DNA of 64,000 nt from GCA-020352575 sp041635475 (GCA_041635475.1 JBFKVA010000001.1:62001-126000); one strand, 5' to 3'; counted from the first letter of the stretch, positions 32,041-41,687 are shown. Program-made: numbers and translations. Notes: generated from the letters alone by a model not told the origin.

Positions 32041-34856
32041 GGGAGGACCCGCGCCAGGAACGTGCCGGTGTAGGAGTCGGGGTGGGCGGCCAGGGACTCG
32101 GGCGTACCTTCGGCGATGACCTTGCCTCCGGCGTCCCCGCCTTCGGGACCCAAGTCGATGATCCAGTCCGCAGACTTGATCACGTCGAGGTTGTGTTCGA
32201 TGACCACGACGGTGTTCCCGGCGTCGGCGAGGCGGTGGAGCACCCCCAGGAGTTTGCGGACGTCCTCGAAGTGCAGCCCGGTGGTCGGCTCGTCGAGGAT
32301 GTAGAAGGTCCGGCCGGTGGACCGCCGCCCCAGCTGCTCGGCCAGCTTGACCCGCTGTGCCTCCCCACCCGAGAGCGTGGGGGCCGGTTGGCCGAGACGC
32401 ACGTAGCCGAGCCCGACGTCGAAGAGGGTCTGCACGGTGCGGGCGATCGTGGGTTGGTTCTCAAAGAAGCCCAAGGCCTCCTCCACGGACATGTCGAGCA
32501 CGTCCGCGATCGACCGCCCCTTCCACAGGATCTCGAGTGTCTCACGGTTGTACCGACGCCCGCCACAGTCCTCGCACGGAACGTAGACATCGGGCAGGAA
32601 GTGCATCTCGATCTTGATCGTCCCATCCCCTTTGCAGGCCGCACACCGGCCGCCCGCCACGTTGAACGAGAAGCGTCCGGGCTTGTATCCGCGGATCTTC
32701 GACTCGCCAGTGGCCGCGAACAGCGTGCGGATCTTGTCGAAGACACTCGTGTACGTGGCGGGGTTGGACCGGGGGGTCCGCCCGATCGGAGACTGATCGA
32801 TGTTGATGACCTTGTCGATCAACTCGACCCCCTCGATCCGCTTGTGGCGGCCGGGGACCACCCGGCTGCGGGCCACCTTGGCATGGAGACCCTTGGAGAG
32901 GATCTCCTCGACGAGTGACGACTTTCCCGACCCGGAGACGCCGGTCACGGCGATGAACCTTCCCAGCGGGAACGCCACGGTGAGGTTGGCGAGGTTGTTC
33001 TCGGTGGCGCCCACGATCGTGATCACCTCGCCGCTGCCGTTGCGTCGCTCCGACGGGACCGAGATCGCCCGTCGCCCGGAGAGGTAGTCCCCGGTGAGCG
33101 ATCCCTTGGCAGCCATGATGGCGTCGGGTGGGCCGGCCACCACGATCTCGCCACCGTGCTCCCCGGCCCCCGGTCCAATGTCGACGACGTGGTCGGCGAC
33201 CCGGATGGTCTCCTCGTCGTGCTCGACAACGATGAGTGTGTTGCCGAGATCCCGAAGCCGCAGGAGCGTCTCGATAAGACGGCGGTTGTCTCGCTGGTGG
33301 AGGCCGATCGACGGTTCGTCGAGGATGTAGAGGACGCCCACGAGTCCCGACCCGATCTGGGTGGCGAGCCGGATCCTCTGGGCTTCTCCTCCCGACAGGC
33401 TGGCCGCTCCCCGGGCCAGGGTGAGGTAGCTGAGTCCCACGTCGAGCAGGAAGCGAAGGCGTTCCACGACCTCCTTGAGCACCTGCTCGGCGATCGTCCG
33501 TTCGCGGGGGTCGAGGTCGAGTTCGAGGAGCGTCTCGTGGGCCCGGTCGAGCGGGAGCGACTCGAGCTCGTGCAGCGAATGCCCGCCCACGGTGACGGCC
33601 CGCGACACCGGGTTGAGTCGGGCGCCACCGCAGGCGTCACACGGCACTTCCCGCATGAACTCCTGGTAGTACTCCCGGGCCCCTTCCGACTCGCTGTCCT
33701 CGTGGCGTCGCCGCACGAAGGGGACGACCCCCTCGTACCCGGTCTGGTACGTGCGGCGCCGACCGAAGCGGTTCGTGTACGTGACCTTCACCTGACGATC
33801 CCCCGCGCCGTACAGGAGAAGGTGCCGGGTCTCCTCGCTCAGCTCGGCGAACGGGGCATCGATGTCGAACCCGATGTCCTCGGAGAGGCCCGCCAGGAGA
33901 CGCTGGAAGTACTTGCCCCGATGCCCGCTCCACGGGGCGATCGCTCCCTCGGCCACCGAGCGGTCGTGGTCGGGCACGAGGAGGTCCGGATCGACCTGGA
34001 AGCGAGTTCCAATCCCGGAGCACTCCGGACACGCCCCGTACGGGCTGTTGAACGAGAAACTGCGAGGTTGGAGTTCCTCGAACGAGGCATGGCCGTTGGG
34101 GCAGGCGAAGGCCTGCGAGAAGCGCAGTTCCTGGCCCCCCTCCACCGCCACGATTACAACACCGTCGGCGAGACGGAGGGCCGTGTCGAGCGACTCGGCC
34201 AGGCGCTGTTCCATGCCGGGCCGGCGGACGAGGCGGTCGACGACAACCTCGATCGTGTGTGTGAAGTACCGGTCGAGCCTGATCTCCTCGGAGAGATCCA
34301 TGACGTCCCCGTCGATCCGCGCCCGAGAGAAGCCCTCCGTGTTCAACTCGGCCAGGAACTGCTCGTACTCGCCCTTGCGGCCCTCCACCACGGGGGCCAG
34401 GAGCTGGAAGCGGGCATCCTCGGGGAGATGCGCGATCTGGTCGGCGATCTGCTGGGGGGTCTGACGGGCCACCACCGACCCGCACGTCGGGCAGTGTGGG
34501 GTGCCGATACGGGCAAACAGCAGCCTCAGGTAGTCGTGGATCTCGGTGACCGTTCCCACGGTCGATCGGGGGTTGCGCGACGCCGTCTTCTGGTCGATCG
34601 AGATGGCGGGTGAAAGCCCGTCGATGTGGTCGACGTTGGGCTTCTCCATTTGGCCCAAGAACTGGCGGGCGTAGGCCGACAGCGACTCGACGTAGCGACG
34701 CTGGCCCTCCGCGTAGATGGTGTCGAAGGCGAGGCTCGACTTCCCCGACCCCGAAAGGCCGGTGAAGACGATGAGGCGGTCCCGCGGGAGGACGAGGTCA
34801 ATGTCCTTGAGGTTGTGTTCACGGGCGCCACGAATGACGATCTCGTCGGCTGCCAT
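32037..34856 (-). CDS. uvrA: excinuclease ABC subunit A
   Basis: 939 residues, family-normal. Two ABC ATPase modules with Walker A GLSGSGKSSLAFDT (N-terminal) and GVSGSGKSSLVEEI (C-terminal), signature LSGGEAQRI and LSGGEAQRV, and zinc-finger cysteines (CPTCG, CDACGG, CAACKGDG...CEDCGG). It scans DNA for lesions with UvrB. The ATG at 34856 (MAADEIVIRGAREHNLKD) is the family start. Upstream lies a 15/16 match to the actinobacterial LexA box. It heads a coupled set reading into the methyltransferase and uvrC. Confidence 0.97.
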   Translation of the reverse strand: MAADEIVIRGAREHNLKDIDLVLPRDRLIVFTGLSGSGKSSLAFDTIYAEGQRRYVESLSAYARQFLGQMEKPNVDHIDGLSPAISIDQKTASRNPRSTVGTVTEIHDYLRLLFARIGTPHCPTCGSVVARQTPQQIADQIAHLPEDARFQLLAPVVEGRKGEYEQFLAELNTEGFSRARIDGDVMDLSEEIRLDRYFTHTIEVVVDRLVRRPGMEQRLAESLDTALRLADGVVIVAVEGGQELRFSQAFACPNGHASFEELQPRSFSFNSPYGACPECSGIGTRFQVDPDLLVPDHDRSVAEGAIAPWSGHRGKYFQRLLAGLSEDIGFDIDAPFAELSEETRHLLLYGAGDRQVKVTYTNRFGRRRTYQTGYEGVVPFVRRRHEDSESEGAREYYQEFMREVPCDACGGARLNPVSRAVTVGGHSLHELESLPLDRAHETLLELDLDPRERTIAEQVLKEVVERLRFLLDVGLSYLTLARGAASLSGGEAQRIRLATQIGSGLVGVLYILDEPSIGLHQRDNRRLIETLLRLRDLGNTLIVVEHDEETIRVADHVVDIGPGAGEHGGEIVVAGPPDAIMAAKGSLTGDYLSGRRAISVPSERRNGSGEVITIVGATENNLANLTVAFPLGRFIAVTGVSGSGKSSLVEEILSKGLHAKVARSRVVPGRHKRIEGVELIDKVINIDQSPIGRTPRSNPATYTSVFDKIRTLFAATGESKIRGYKPGRFSFNVAGGRCAACKGDGTIKIEMHFLPDVYVPCEDCGGRRYNRETLEILWKGRSIADVLDMSVEEALGFFENQPTIARTVQTLFDVGLGYVRLGQPAPTLSGGEAQRVKLAEQLGRRSTGRTFYILDEPTTGLHFEDVRKLLGVLHRLADAGNTVVVIEHNLDVIKSADWIIDLGPEGGDAGGKVIAEGTPESLAAHPDSYTGTFLARVLP

Positions 34857-34910
34857 GGGGACGGCGAGTGTAGGAGGAGCGAGGTCGGTAGCCGGGAACG
34901 ACACCTCGAA

Positions 34911-34933
34911 AGCGTAGTCGAACAGGTGTTCGT
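34911..34933 (-). promoter_or_regulatory. LexA-type SOS box and -10 element upstream of uvrA
   Basis: On the minus strand ACGAACACCTGTTCGA (34933-34918) matches the actinobacterial LexA site TCGAAC-N4-GTTCGA at all fixed positions but one, and TACGCT (34916-34911) directly follows as a plausible -10. The box starts 62 bases before the uvrA ATG. A second TACACT lies at 34872-34867, nearer the start. LexA itself is not in this window. Confidence 0.75.
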
Positions 34934-35080
34934 GTCCTGGATGCTTCAGCCTCGTCCATCGCTGATCTCCCACCGGGACATCCCGTCCCGGCCGAATCGT
35001 GATGGCTGCCCCTCGACAGGCACCGGCGTTTCGTGGATCTTGGGTCGTGCCGGCCGTCCGCGCCGCTGGAGGTGACCAGA

Positions 35081-35899
35081 ATGTCCGCACCACCCACTTC
35101 GCCCACGAGGCGGGATGTTCGAGTCGGTGTCTACCGGGGGGTGGCGGGGCTCGTCGCGCTGTTCCTCCTGGCGGTGAGTTCGCTCTGGTTGCTGTGGCCA
35201 TTCGGGATCTACGTGATCAAGGACCTCGCCGAACCCGAGAATGCACGGTGGCTGGGCGGGAGTTGGGGAGCACTCGGGACCTTCATGCTGGCACTCCCCC
35301 TCGTCGCGACGCTCCGCCGTCCGCGGGAAGCCGCCGGAATCCTCCAGTTCCACCTCGCCGGATACGCCGTCATCACGGTCGGATCCATGTTCGTCCTGGC
35401 GGAGCCGCTGACCATCGACCAGGTGATCCCCTTCGTCCTTCTCATCGCGAGCTACCCGGCACCGAGGGCCCTGCTGAAGGTCCCGAGATCGGTCGACCGG
35501 CGCCTGCTCGGTGTCACCGTCGTCGCCGCCCTGGCCGCCGTCCCGATCGTCACCACCGGCAGCGCCGACAACGCCGCGCACCTCGGTAGCGAAGCCCAGG
35601 CAATCGGAGCGTTCCACCACGCGGGCTGGATCGCGACACTTGCCATCCTGGCCCTGCTGTTCGCAGCGCTTCGAGTCGACGGTGCCGCCGTTCCCGTGCG
35701 CCTGGCCGGCATCGCCGTGGCCTACCTCGGGATGGCCTCGATGATCGTCCCCGACCAGGCCGGGAGCTGGGGGTTCTACCCCGGCCTGGCAGCCCTCGTC
35801 GGCGGCGGCCTCGTCGCCATGCTGCCGAGATTCATGGCCAACTCCGACGCAGCGTCGTCACGCCGACAATACCCTCGCGGGCACCGACCCCCGGTGTAG
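35081..35899 (+). CDS. hypothetical integral membrane protein
   Basis: 272 residues with about seven to eight hydrophobic helices and a disordered, basic C-terminal tail (SDAASSRRQYPRGHRPPV). The ATG at 35081 has a strong GGAGGTGA site. No family recognised. It lies just upstream of, and on the same strand as, a NarL-type sensor kinase (gap of two bases to its start), so it may be part of that signalling unit. It is divergent from uvrA. Confidence 0.65.
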   Translation: MSAPPTSPTRRDVRVGVYRGVAGLVALFLLAVSSLWLLWPFGIYVIKDLAEPENARWLGGSWGALGTFMLALPLVATLRRPREAAGILQFHLAGYAVITVGSMFVLAEPLTIDQVIPFVLLIASYPAPRALLKVPRSVDRRLLGVTVVAALAAVPIVTTGSADNAAHLGSEAQAIGAFHHAGWIATLAILALLFAALRVDGAAVPVRLAGIAVAYLGMASMIVPDQAGSWGFYPGLAALVGGGLVAMLPRFMANSDAASSRRQYPRGHRPPV

Positions 35900-35901
35900 G
35901 T

Positions 35902-37974
35902 GTGCAGCAGTTCGTCAGGCGATCCGCTCAGCCCTTCTCCCCCACGTCCATGGGTGGGAGGAAACTCGTCCGGGCCGGCTGGTCGGCCGGGGTTCTCGCC
36001 ATCATGGCCGTCGCCATCGGCCGGATCGAACGGCCGCTGAGCGGCCCGCGACACACCCTCATGGACCCGGAACTGGTCACCCAAGGCCTTGAGGAACTGG
36101 GGATCACGGCCGGCACGTACACGTTCGTCAGCATCGGGCGAATCGTCCTCCTTGCCGCGTTCCTTCTCGGAGTTGCCCTCACCATCACGTGGCGGGCTGC
36201 GGAGACAAGGGGGGGTGGCGTCTTCGCGCTGGTCCTCAGCGGCTTCGGGGCGGTGCTCCTGCTCGATGTGCTCGGTCCGTCGGCGGGACCGGGCAGATGG
36301 GGGATGGTCGTGGGGACATCGGTGTTCACCTCGGCGTTCTTCGCGTTCTACCTCTTTCCTGACGGTCGGTTCGTGCCGCGCTGGACCGTGTGGCTCATGC
36401 CGCTGTGGGGAGTGGCGATCATCGCATCGGGGTTCCCGGAAGCGACAGCAGTCACCGACCGCGTGCCGTCGCCGGTGACCGAGGTGTTCTTCGGGGCCCT
36501 GTTCTTGAGCTGTCCGGCGGCACTGGTCCTTCGGTATCGGAACCACTCGGACCCTGCCCAGCGCCAGCAGGTCAAGTGGGTCGCCTTCGGCCTCGGGATC
36601 ATGGTCGTCGCCTACCTGGCCTTCTGGGTCGGGCCCGAGCTCGTCCCCGGCTCCCTCGACAGCCCCCGCGCGGTCGCCTTCCACGATCTCGTCGGAGGCA
36701 CCCTCCTCGTCGCCGGCTTCGGAGCCCTCCCCGCCGGGTTGGCCATGGCGCTCCTTCGCCTCCGGCTGTGGGGGGTCGACCCGATCATGGGGCGAACACT
36801 CGTCTTCGGCGGCCTGACCGCGGCCGTGGTCATGATCTACATCGGCGTGGTGAGTTACCTCGGAGCCGTTCTCGGACTCGAGGAGGGGAGAGCCGTCTCG
36901 CTCGTGGCCACCGGCATCGTTGCCGTGGCGGTCCAACCGATGCGCTCGTCGCTCCAACGTGGCGTGAACCGGCTTCTCTACGGCCGCCGCAGCGAACCGT
37001 ACGAGGCGATCACGCAGCTGGGGCGGAGTCTCGAAGTCAGCGGCTCCCCCGAGGACATGCTCGAGGTGGTCGTCGACACCGTCCGCAGCGTGCTTCGGCT
37101 CCCGTACGCCGCGATCCAGGTGGAGGACGGTGACCGCGTCGTTCGCCGGGCGGAGTCGGGACGGGTCATCGGGGACCTCGTCGTCTTTCCACTCGTGCAC
37201 GGCTCGGAGCGGGTGGGGGCGATGACCCTGTCCCCCCGATCCCCCGATGGGCACTTCACCCAACCCGAGGTCCGCCTCCTCACCGATCTTGCCCGTCACG
37301 CGGGCGGGGTGGCGCGGGCGGTCGGCCTCACCGCTCAACTGCAACACGCCAGGGAGAGCCTCGTCCAGGCCCGGGAGGAGGAGCGCCGATGGCTGAGCCA
37401 GGAGCTTCATGACGGCCTGGGGCCACTCCTGGCCAGCCAAACGCTCACGATCGCCGCGGCGCACAGGGCCATCTCCAGCGACCCCGGGGTGGCCGGCCAC
37501 TACCTGGAGGACGCCATCGGCCAGGCGCAGTGCGCCATCGAGGACGTCAGACGCATCGTCCTGGGCCTTCGACCGCCGATCCTCGACTCGCTCGGGATCG
37601 AGGGAGCGCTCGGTGCCCTTGCCTCCGACCTCGGCGCCGGCGGCCTTGCCATCGAGGTGTCGATCATGGCCCCGCCATCCACCCTCCCGGCGGCGACTGA
37701 AGTGGCGTGCTACCGGATCGCCCAGGAAGCACTCACCAACGTCGTCCGTCACTCTGGTGCGTCCTCGTGCCGACTCAGCCTCACCGTGAATGATCGGATC
37801 GTGCTCTCGGTCGAGGACGACGGCCGGGGCATACGGCCCGACACGCCGGACGGGGTCGGGCTCACCTCGATGCGCAATCGAGCGGAGGAGTTGGGAGGCA
37901 CCCTGGACGTCACGTCGACGGCGGACCGTGGGACGATCGTTCGGGCGTCCCTTCCCCGCCTGGGGGCCCAATGA
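35902..37974 (+). CDS. membrane sensor histidine kinase, NarL/DesK type (HisKA_3)
   Basis: 690 residues. The N-terminal half holds about nine transmembrane helices, then a GAF-like region (about 370-470, SLEVSGSPEDMLEVVVDTVRSV) and a HisKA_3 domain with the phosphorylated His503 in SQELHDGLGPLLAS, followed by HATPase_c (EALTNVVRHSGA as N box, VEDDGRGI as G1 box, GVGLTSMRNRAEEL as G2). It phosphorylates the adjacent LuxR-type regulator. The GTG at 35902 lacks a clear ribosome-binding site; an ATG 16 codons on is an alternative. Its stop overlaps the regulator start (ATGA). Confidence 0.9.
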   Translation: MQQFVRRSAQPFSPTSMGGRKLVRAGWSAGVLAIMAVAIGRIERPLSGPRHTLMDPELVTQGLEELGITAGTYTFVSIGRIVLLAAFLLGVALTITWRAAETRGGGVFALVLSGFGAVLLLDVLGPSAGPGRWGMVVGTSVFTSAFFAFYLFPDGRFVPRWTVWLMPLWGVAIIASGFPEATAVTDRVPSPVTEVFFGALFLSCPAALVLRYRNHSDPAQRQQVKWVAFGLGIMVVAYLAFWVGPELVPGSLDSPRAVAFHDLVGGTLLVAGFGALPAGLAMALLRLRLWGVDPIMGRTLVFGGLTAAVVMIYIGVVSYLGAVLGLEEGRAVSLVATGIVAVAVQPMRSSLQRGVNRLLYGRRSEPYEAITQLGRSLEVSGSPEDMLEVVVDTVRSVLRLPYAAIQVEDGDRVVRRAESGRVIGDLVVFPLVHGSERVGAMTLSPRSPDGHFTQPEVRLLTDLARHAGGVARAVGLTAQLQHARESLVQAREEERRWLSQELHDGLGPLLASQTLTIAAAHRAISSDPGVAGHYLEDAIGQAQCAIEDVRRIVLGLRPPILDSLGIEGALGALASDLGAGGLAIEVSIMAPPSTLPAATEVACYRIAQEALTNVVRHSGASSCRLSLTVNDRIVLSVEDDGRGIRPDTPDGVGLTSMRNRAEELGGTLDVTSTADRGTIVRASLPRLGAQ

Positions 37975-38606
37975 GCACAACCGTGTCCATTCTCCTGGTG
38001 GACGACCATCCGTTGTTCCGCCTCGGGCTGCGGAACCTCCTCGAGGGCCTCCCGGATCTCGCCGTCGTCGGGGAGGCTGCCGACGGCGCCGAGGCGGTGG
38101 GGTTGGTGGAGGAGCTCGAACCGACGCTCGTCATCATGGACATCGCCATGCGCGGCCTCAACGGCGTGGAGTCGACGCGCCAGATCCTCGAGCGGAGGCC
38201 CGGGACCCGGGTGCTCATCGTCACGATGTTCGACGACGACTCCGTGTTCGACGCCGTGAAGGCCGGCGCCCTCGGCTACATCCTCAAGGGCGCCGACCCC
38301 GACGAGATCATCAGGGCGATCCGGTCGGTGGCCAACGGCGAGGCGATCTTCAGTCCCAACACCGCCCGGCGTCTCTCGGCGTTCTTCTCCCGGTCCAAAC
38401 CGGCCACACCCTTCCCGGAACTCACCGAACGCGAGCAGCAGGTGCTCCAGCGCATCGCCCGCGGGCTCACGAACGCCGCGATAGCCGACGAGCTGTACCT
38501 CTCCGACAAGACGGTGCGGAACCACGTGTCGAACATCTTCTCCAAGCTCCACGTCGCCAGCCGGGCCGAGGCCGTGGTTCGGGCCCGTGATGCCGGGGTC
38601 GGCTGA
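37971..38606 (+). CDS. NarL/FixJ-family response regulator
   Basis: 211 residues. Receiver domain with Asp11/Asp12 (LLVDDHPLF), phospho-acceptor Asp57 (LVIMDIAMRG), Thr (VTMFDD) and Lys (LGYILKGA); a LuxR-type HTH follows (LTEREQQVLQRIARGLTNAAIADELYLSDKTVRNHVSNIFSKL, about 149-193). Translationally coupled to the sensor kinase. Targets unknown. It ends two bases short of the convergent uvrB stop. Confidence 0.93.
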   Translation: MSTTVSILLVDDHPLFRLGLRNLLEGLPDLAVVGEAADGAEAVGLVEELEPTLVIMDIAMRGLNGVESTRQILERRPGTRVLIVTMFDDDSVFDAVKAGALGYILKGADPDEIIRAIRSVANGEAIFSPNTARRLSAFFSRSKPATPFPELTEREQQVLQRIARGLTNAAIADELYLSDKTVRNHVSNIFSKLHVASRAEAVVRARDAGVG

Positions 38607-38608
38607 GG

Positions 38609-40609
38609 TCACTCGACGGTCTGGTGCCTGAGGTCGCGTCGAAGCTCGGTGATCTCGTCGCGGAGGCGGGCGGCGTACTCGAAGCGAAGCTCCTTGGCGG
38701 CTTCGTGCATCTCCTCCTCGAGGGTGAGGATGAGGCGTTCGAGGTCGTCTCCCTCCAGTTGCAGCGGTTCGCGCCTCACTTCGCGTCGACGGCGGCCGGG
38801 ACCTGCCACATCGGATTGGACGAGCTCGAGGATGTCGGAGACCTGTTTGCGGATCGTCTGGGGGTCGATCCCGTGCTCGACGTTGTACGCCTCCTGCAGG
38901 GAGCGGCGTCGGTTGGTCTCGCCGATGGCGAAGCGCATGGAGTCGGTGACGTTGTCGGCGTACATGAGGACCTGCCCGTCGACATTGCGGGCGGCCCGTC
39001 CGATGGTCTGGATGAGTGACGTCGACGAGCGCAGGAAGCCTTCCTTGTCGGCATCGAGGATCGCCACGAGGCTGACCTCCGGCAGGTCGAGCCCCTCCCG
39101 GAGGAGGTTGATCCCGACAAGGCAGTCGAACTCCCCCAGCCGCAACTCACGCAGGATCTGGACCCGCTCGAGGGTGTCGACCTCGGAGTGGAGGTACCGG
39201 GCGCGGACACCCATCTCAAGGAGGTACTCGGTGAGGTCCTCGGCCATCTTCTTCGTGAGCGTGGTCACGAGCACCCTCTGGTCGGCCTCGGCCCGCTCGT
39301 TGATCTCGGCTAGGAGGTCGTCGATCTGCCCCTTGGTCGGCCGGATCACCACCTCAGGGTCGATGAGGCCGGTGGGGCGGATGATCTGCTCGACCATGTT
39401 CGTCGAGTGTTCACGTTCGAACGGGCCGGGCGTGGCGGACAGGAACACGACCTGCCCCGCCTTGTCGAGCCACTCATCGAACCGCAGGGGGCGGTTGTCC
39501 ATGGCCGAGGGCAGCCGGAACCCGTGCTCGACGAGGGTCTCCTTGCGGGTTCGGTCACCGTGGTACTGGCCGCCGAGCTGGGGGATGGTCACGTGGGACT
39601 CGTCGATGATGGTGAGGTAGTTGCGGGGGAAGTAGTCGAGGAGGGTGTACGGGGCTTCCCCGGCCTCGCGGCCATCGAGGTAGCGGGAGTAGTTCTCGAT
39701 CCCGTTGCAGTAGCCCAGTTCCCGCATCATCTCGAGGTCGTAGTGGGTCCGCATGCGCAGTCGCTGGGCCTCGAGCAGCTTCTGGCTGCCTTCGAGTTCC
39801 GTGAGCTGGTCACCGAGTTCGGCCTCGATGCCATCGATCGCCACCCGGAGCCGTTCCTGGCTCGTGACGTAGTGGCTCGCCGGGTAGATGAACACCTCGT
39901 TGAGTTCGTCGAGTACTTCTCCGGTGAGCGGGTTCATGCGCAGGATGCGCTCGACCTCGTCGCCCCAGTACTCGATGCGAAGGATCGTCTCGTCGTAGGC
40001 CGGGAAGACCTCGAGCGTGTCCCCTTTGGCCCGGAACGAACCACGGATGAGGTTCATGTCGTTGCGGTCGTATTGGATGTCGACGAGGCGCCGTTTGGCG
40101 TCGCCCATCGGGAACTCGACGCCACGGACGAGCCGGAGGAGTTGGCCCTCGTACTGCTCGGGGGACCCGAGCCCGTAGATGGCCGAGACCGAGGCGACGA
40201 TGATCACGTCGTCCCTGGTGAGAAGCGCAGACGTCGCGGCGTGGCGGAGACGGTCGATCTCGTCGTTGACGCTGGAGTCCTTCTCGATGTACGTGTCACT
40301 CGACGGGATGTACGCCTCCGGTTGGTAGTAGTCGTAGTAGGAGACGAAGTACTCGACGCGGTTCTCAGGGAAGAACTGCCGGAACTCGTTGGCGAGTTGG
40401 GCGGCGAGGGCCTTGTTGGGGGCCAGGACGATCGCCGGTCGCTGCGTGCGTTCGATGAGCCAGGCCACCGTGGCGGACTTGCCCGACCCGGTGATGCCCA
40501 TGAGCGTCTGGAAGCGCTCGCCTCCCAGGACACCATCGGCCAACGCCGTGATGGCCTCTGGCTGGTCGCCGGCTGGGTCGAAATCGGAGTGGACGGTGAA
40601 GGTCGGCAC
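38609..40609 (-). CDS. uvrB: excinuclease ABC subunit B
   Basis: 666 residues. Walker A MGITGSGKSATVAWL, the beta-hairpin region YYDYYQPEAYIPSSDTYIEKD, helicase motifs DESHVTIPQ (DExH), and QTIGRAARNVDG (motif VI). The C-terminal UVR motif (LEEEMHEAAKELRFEYAARLRDEI) recruits UvrC. The GTG at 40609 is preceded at 9 bases by TAGCGT, a possible own promoter within a short gap to coaE; no SOS box is seen here. Not linked to uvrA/uvrC, as usual. Confidence 0.97.
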   Translation of the reverse strand: MPTFTVHSDFDPAGDQPEAITALADGVLGGERFQTLMGITGSGKSATVAWLIERTQRPAIVLAPNKALAAQLANEFRQFFPENRVEYFVSYYDYYQPEAYIPSSDTYIEKDSSVNDEIDRLRHAATSALLTRDDVIIVASVSAIYGLGSPEQYEGQLLRLVRGVEFPMGDAKRRLVDIQYDRNDMNLIRGSFRAKGDTLEVFPAYDETILRIEYWGDEVERILRMNPLTGEVLDELNEVFIYPASHYVTSQERLRVAIDGIEAELGDQLTELEGSQKLLEAQRLRMRTHYDLEMMRELGYCNGIENYSRYLDGREAGEAPYTLLDYFPRNYLTIIDESHVTIPQLGGQYHGDRTRKETLVEHGFRLPSAMDNRPLRFDEWLDKAGQVVFLSATPGPFEREHSTNMVEQIIRPTGLIDPEVVIRPTKGQIDDLLAEINERAEADQRVLVTTLTKKMAEDLTEYLLEMGVRARYLHSEVDTLERVQILRELRLGEFDCLVGINLLREGLDLPEVSLVAILDADKEGFLRSSTSLIQTIGRAARNVDGQVLMYADNVTDSMRFAIGETNRRRSLQEAYNVEHGIDPQTIRKQVSDILELVQSDVAGPGRRRREVRREPLQLEGDDLERLILTLEEEMHEAAKELRFEYAARLRDEITELRRDLRHQTVE

Positions 40610-40638
40610 GGGGAGGCGACGCTACCAGTGTGGGGGGG

Positions 40639-41265
40639 TCAGCCGGGGGGTGACGCACCCTCGGGCGACTCGCCGAGGCGGCTCCACAGGTGATCGACGG
40701 CCGCCTCCAGGTCGGTGAGGTCGCCGTCGTTGGCAACGACCTCGTCGGCGAGGGCTCGCCACTCGGCACGCGACGGCTGAGCGGCCATGCGGGCCTCGAT
40801 GTCGGCGGCCTCCATGCCTCGGCCGGCCAGGCGGGACCGGCGCGCCAAATCGTCCACGTCGACCACGACCCGGGGCCACGCCGGGTCGAGCCAGCGGGCG
40901 GGGATCGGGATCTCGACGACCACCACCGAGGCGTCGCTGTCGTCGATCCGGCGATGGATGAGGCGGCTGATCTCCGGGTGGGTCATGGCCTCCAACTCGC
41001 TGAGGGCGCCCGGTTCGGCGAACACGATGCGACCAAGCGCTCCCCGATCGATCCGGCCGTCGACGACGACGGACGGCCACCGCTCGGCCACGGGTCCGAA
41101 CGCCGCCCCACCGGGCTCAAGGACGGCATGACCGAGGCGGTCCGCCTCGATGACGTCGGCGCCGCGGGCGGCGAGGAGGCGGGCGACGGTTGACTTGCCG
41201 GTGCCGATGCCGCCGGTGAGGACGACGACGGCTGGGATCAGCTCATCTCCTCGACGACTCCCCAC
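40639..41265 (-). CDS. coaE: dephospho-CoA kinase
   Basis: About 208 residues. AVVVLTGGIGTGKSTVARLLAARGADVIEADRLGH has the P-loop and the downstream Asp of CoaE; VVVEIPIPARWLDPAWPRVVVDVD and RMAAQPSRAEWRALADEVVAND complete the family. It phosphorylates dephospho-CoA in the last step of CoA synthesis. The start is uncertain: the GTG at 41265 overlaps the CBS gene by 28 bases, while a CTG at 41241 would overlap its stop as CTGA, in line with the NTGA couplings on this strand. coaE beside polA/rpsA/uvrB is common in actinobacteria. Confidence 0.9.
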   Translation of the reverse strand: MGSRRGDELIPAVVVLTGGIGTGKSTVARLLAARGADVIEADRLGHAVLEPGGAAFGPVAERWPSVVVDGRIDRGALGRIVFAEPGALSELEAMTHPEISRLIHRRIDDSDASVVVVEIPIPARWLDPAWPRVVVDVDDLARRSRLAGRGMEAADIEARMAAQPSRAEWRALADEVVANDGDLTDLEAAVDHLWSRLGESPEGASPPG

Positions 41266-41615
41266 AGAACGTCCTTCATGGACGCCACCCCGACGAGCTC
41301 GCCGTTCTCGGTGATGGGCAGATGCCGGTAGCCGACGGCCAGCATCCAGGCGGCCGCATCGTCGACGTCCACCTCGACGTCCACCGTGTCGGGATCCGGG
41401 GTCATCCAACGCTCGACCGGTTCGGCGTGCGTGTCCCCGACGTCGGCTGCGGCCCGCACGACGTCGCGCTCGGTGAAGATCCCGATCATCCGACCGTCCT
41501 TGTAGACGGCGAGCGAACCGATGGCGAGGTCGACCATCATCTGGGCCGCCGCCGTCACCGTGGTGGAGGGCGCGCAGCCCGCGGGCGTGCCTTGCACAAG
41601 TTCGCGTACCTGCAT
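41238..41615 (-). CDS. two-CBS-domain protein
   Basis: 125 residues consisting of a tandem pair of CBS motifs: about 8-65 (VTAAAQMMVDLAIGSLAVYKDGRMIGIFTERDVV) and 72-123 (DAAAWMLAVGYRHLPITENGELVGVASMKDVL). Such Bateman modules bind adenine nucleotides and regulate partners; no catalytic domain is fused. GGAGGG precedes the ATG. It reads into coaE and uvrB. Confidence 0.85.
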   Translation of the reverse strand: MQVRELVQGTPAGCAPSTTVTAAAQMMVDLAIGSLAVYKDGRMIGIFTERDVVRAAADVGDTHAEPVERWMTPDPDTVDVEVDVDDAAAWMLAVGYRHLPITENGELVGVASMKDVLWGVVEEMS

Positions 41616-41687
41616 GTGGCCCTCCGTCGGTTGGCGTCGCCATCAGTTTACGCCGACCGGAGGGAGCCCTCGCCAAAAGCGGACGCG

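Noticed and set aside
34857..35201. N-terminal extension of uvrA
   Set aside because: It would pass through the SOS box and promoter; the ATG at 34856 matches the family start.
35776..37980. 734-codon frame antisense to the sensor kinase
   Set aside because: Charged, repetitive translation (His/Asp/Glu/Gly rich) typical of antisense of a GC-rich gene.
40610..40640. SOS box upstream of uvrB
   Set aside because: No CGAAC-N4-GTTCG found in the short gap to coaE.
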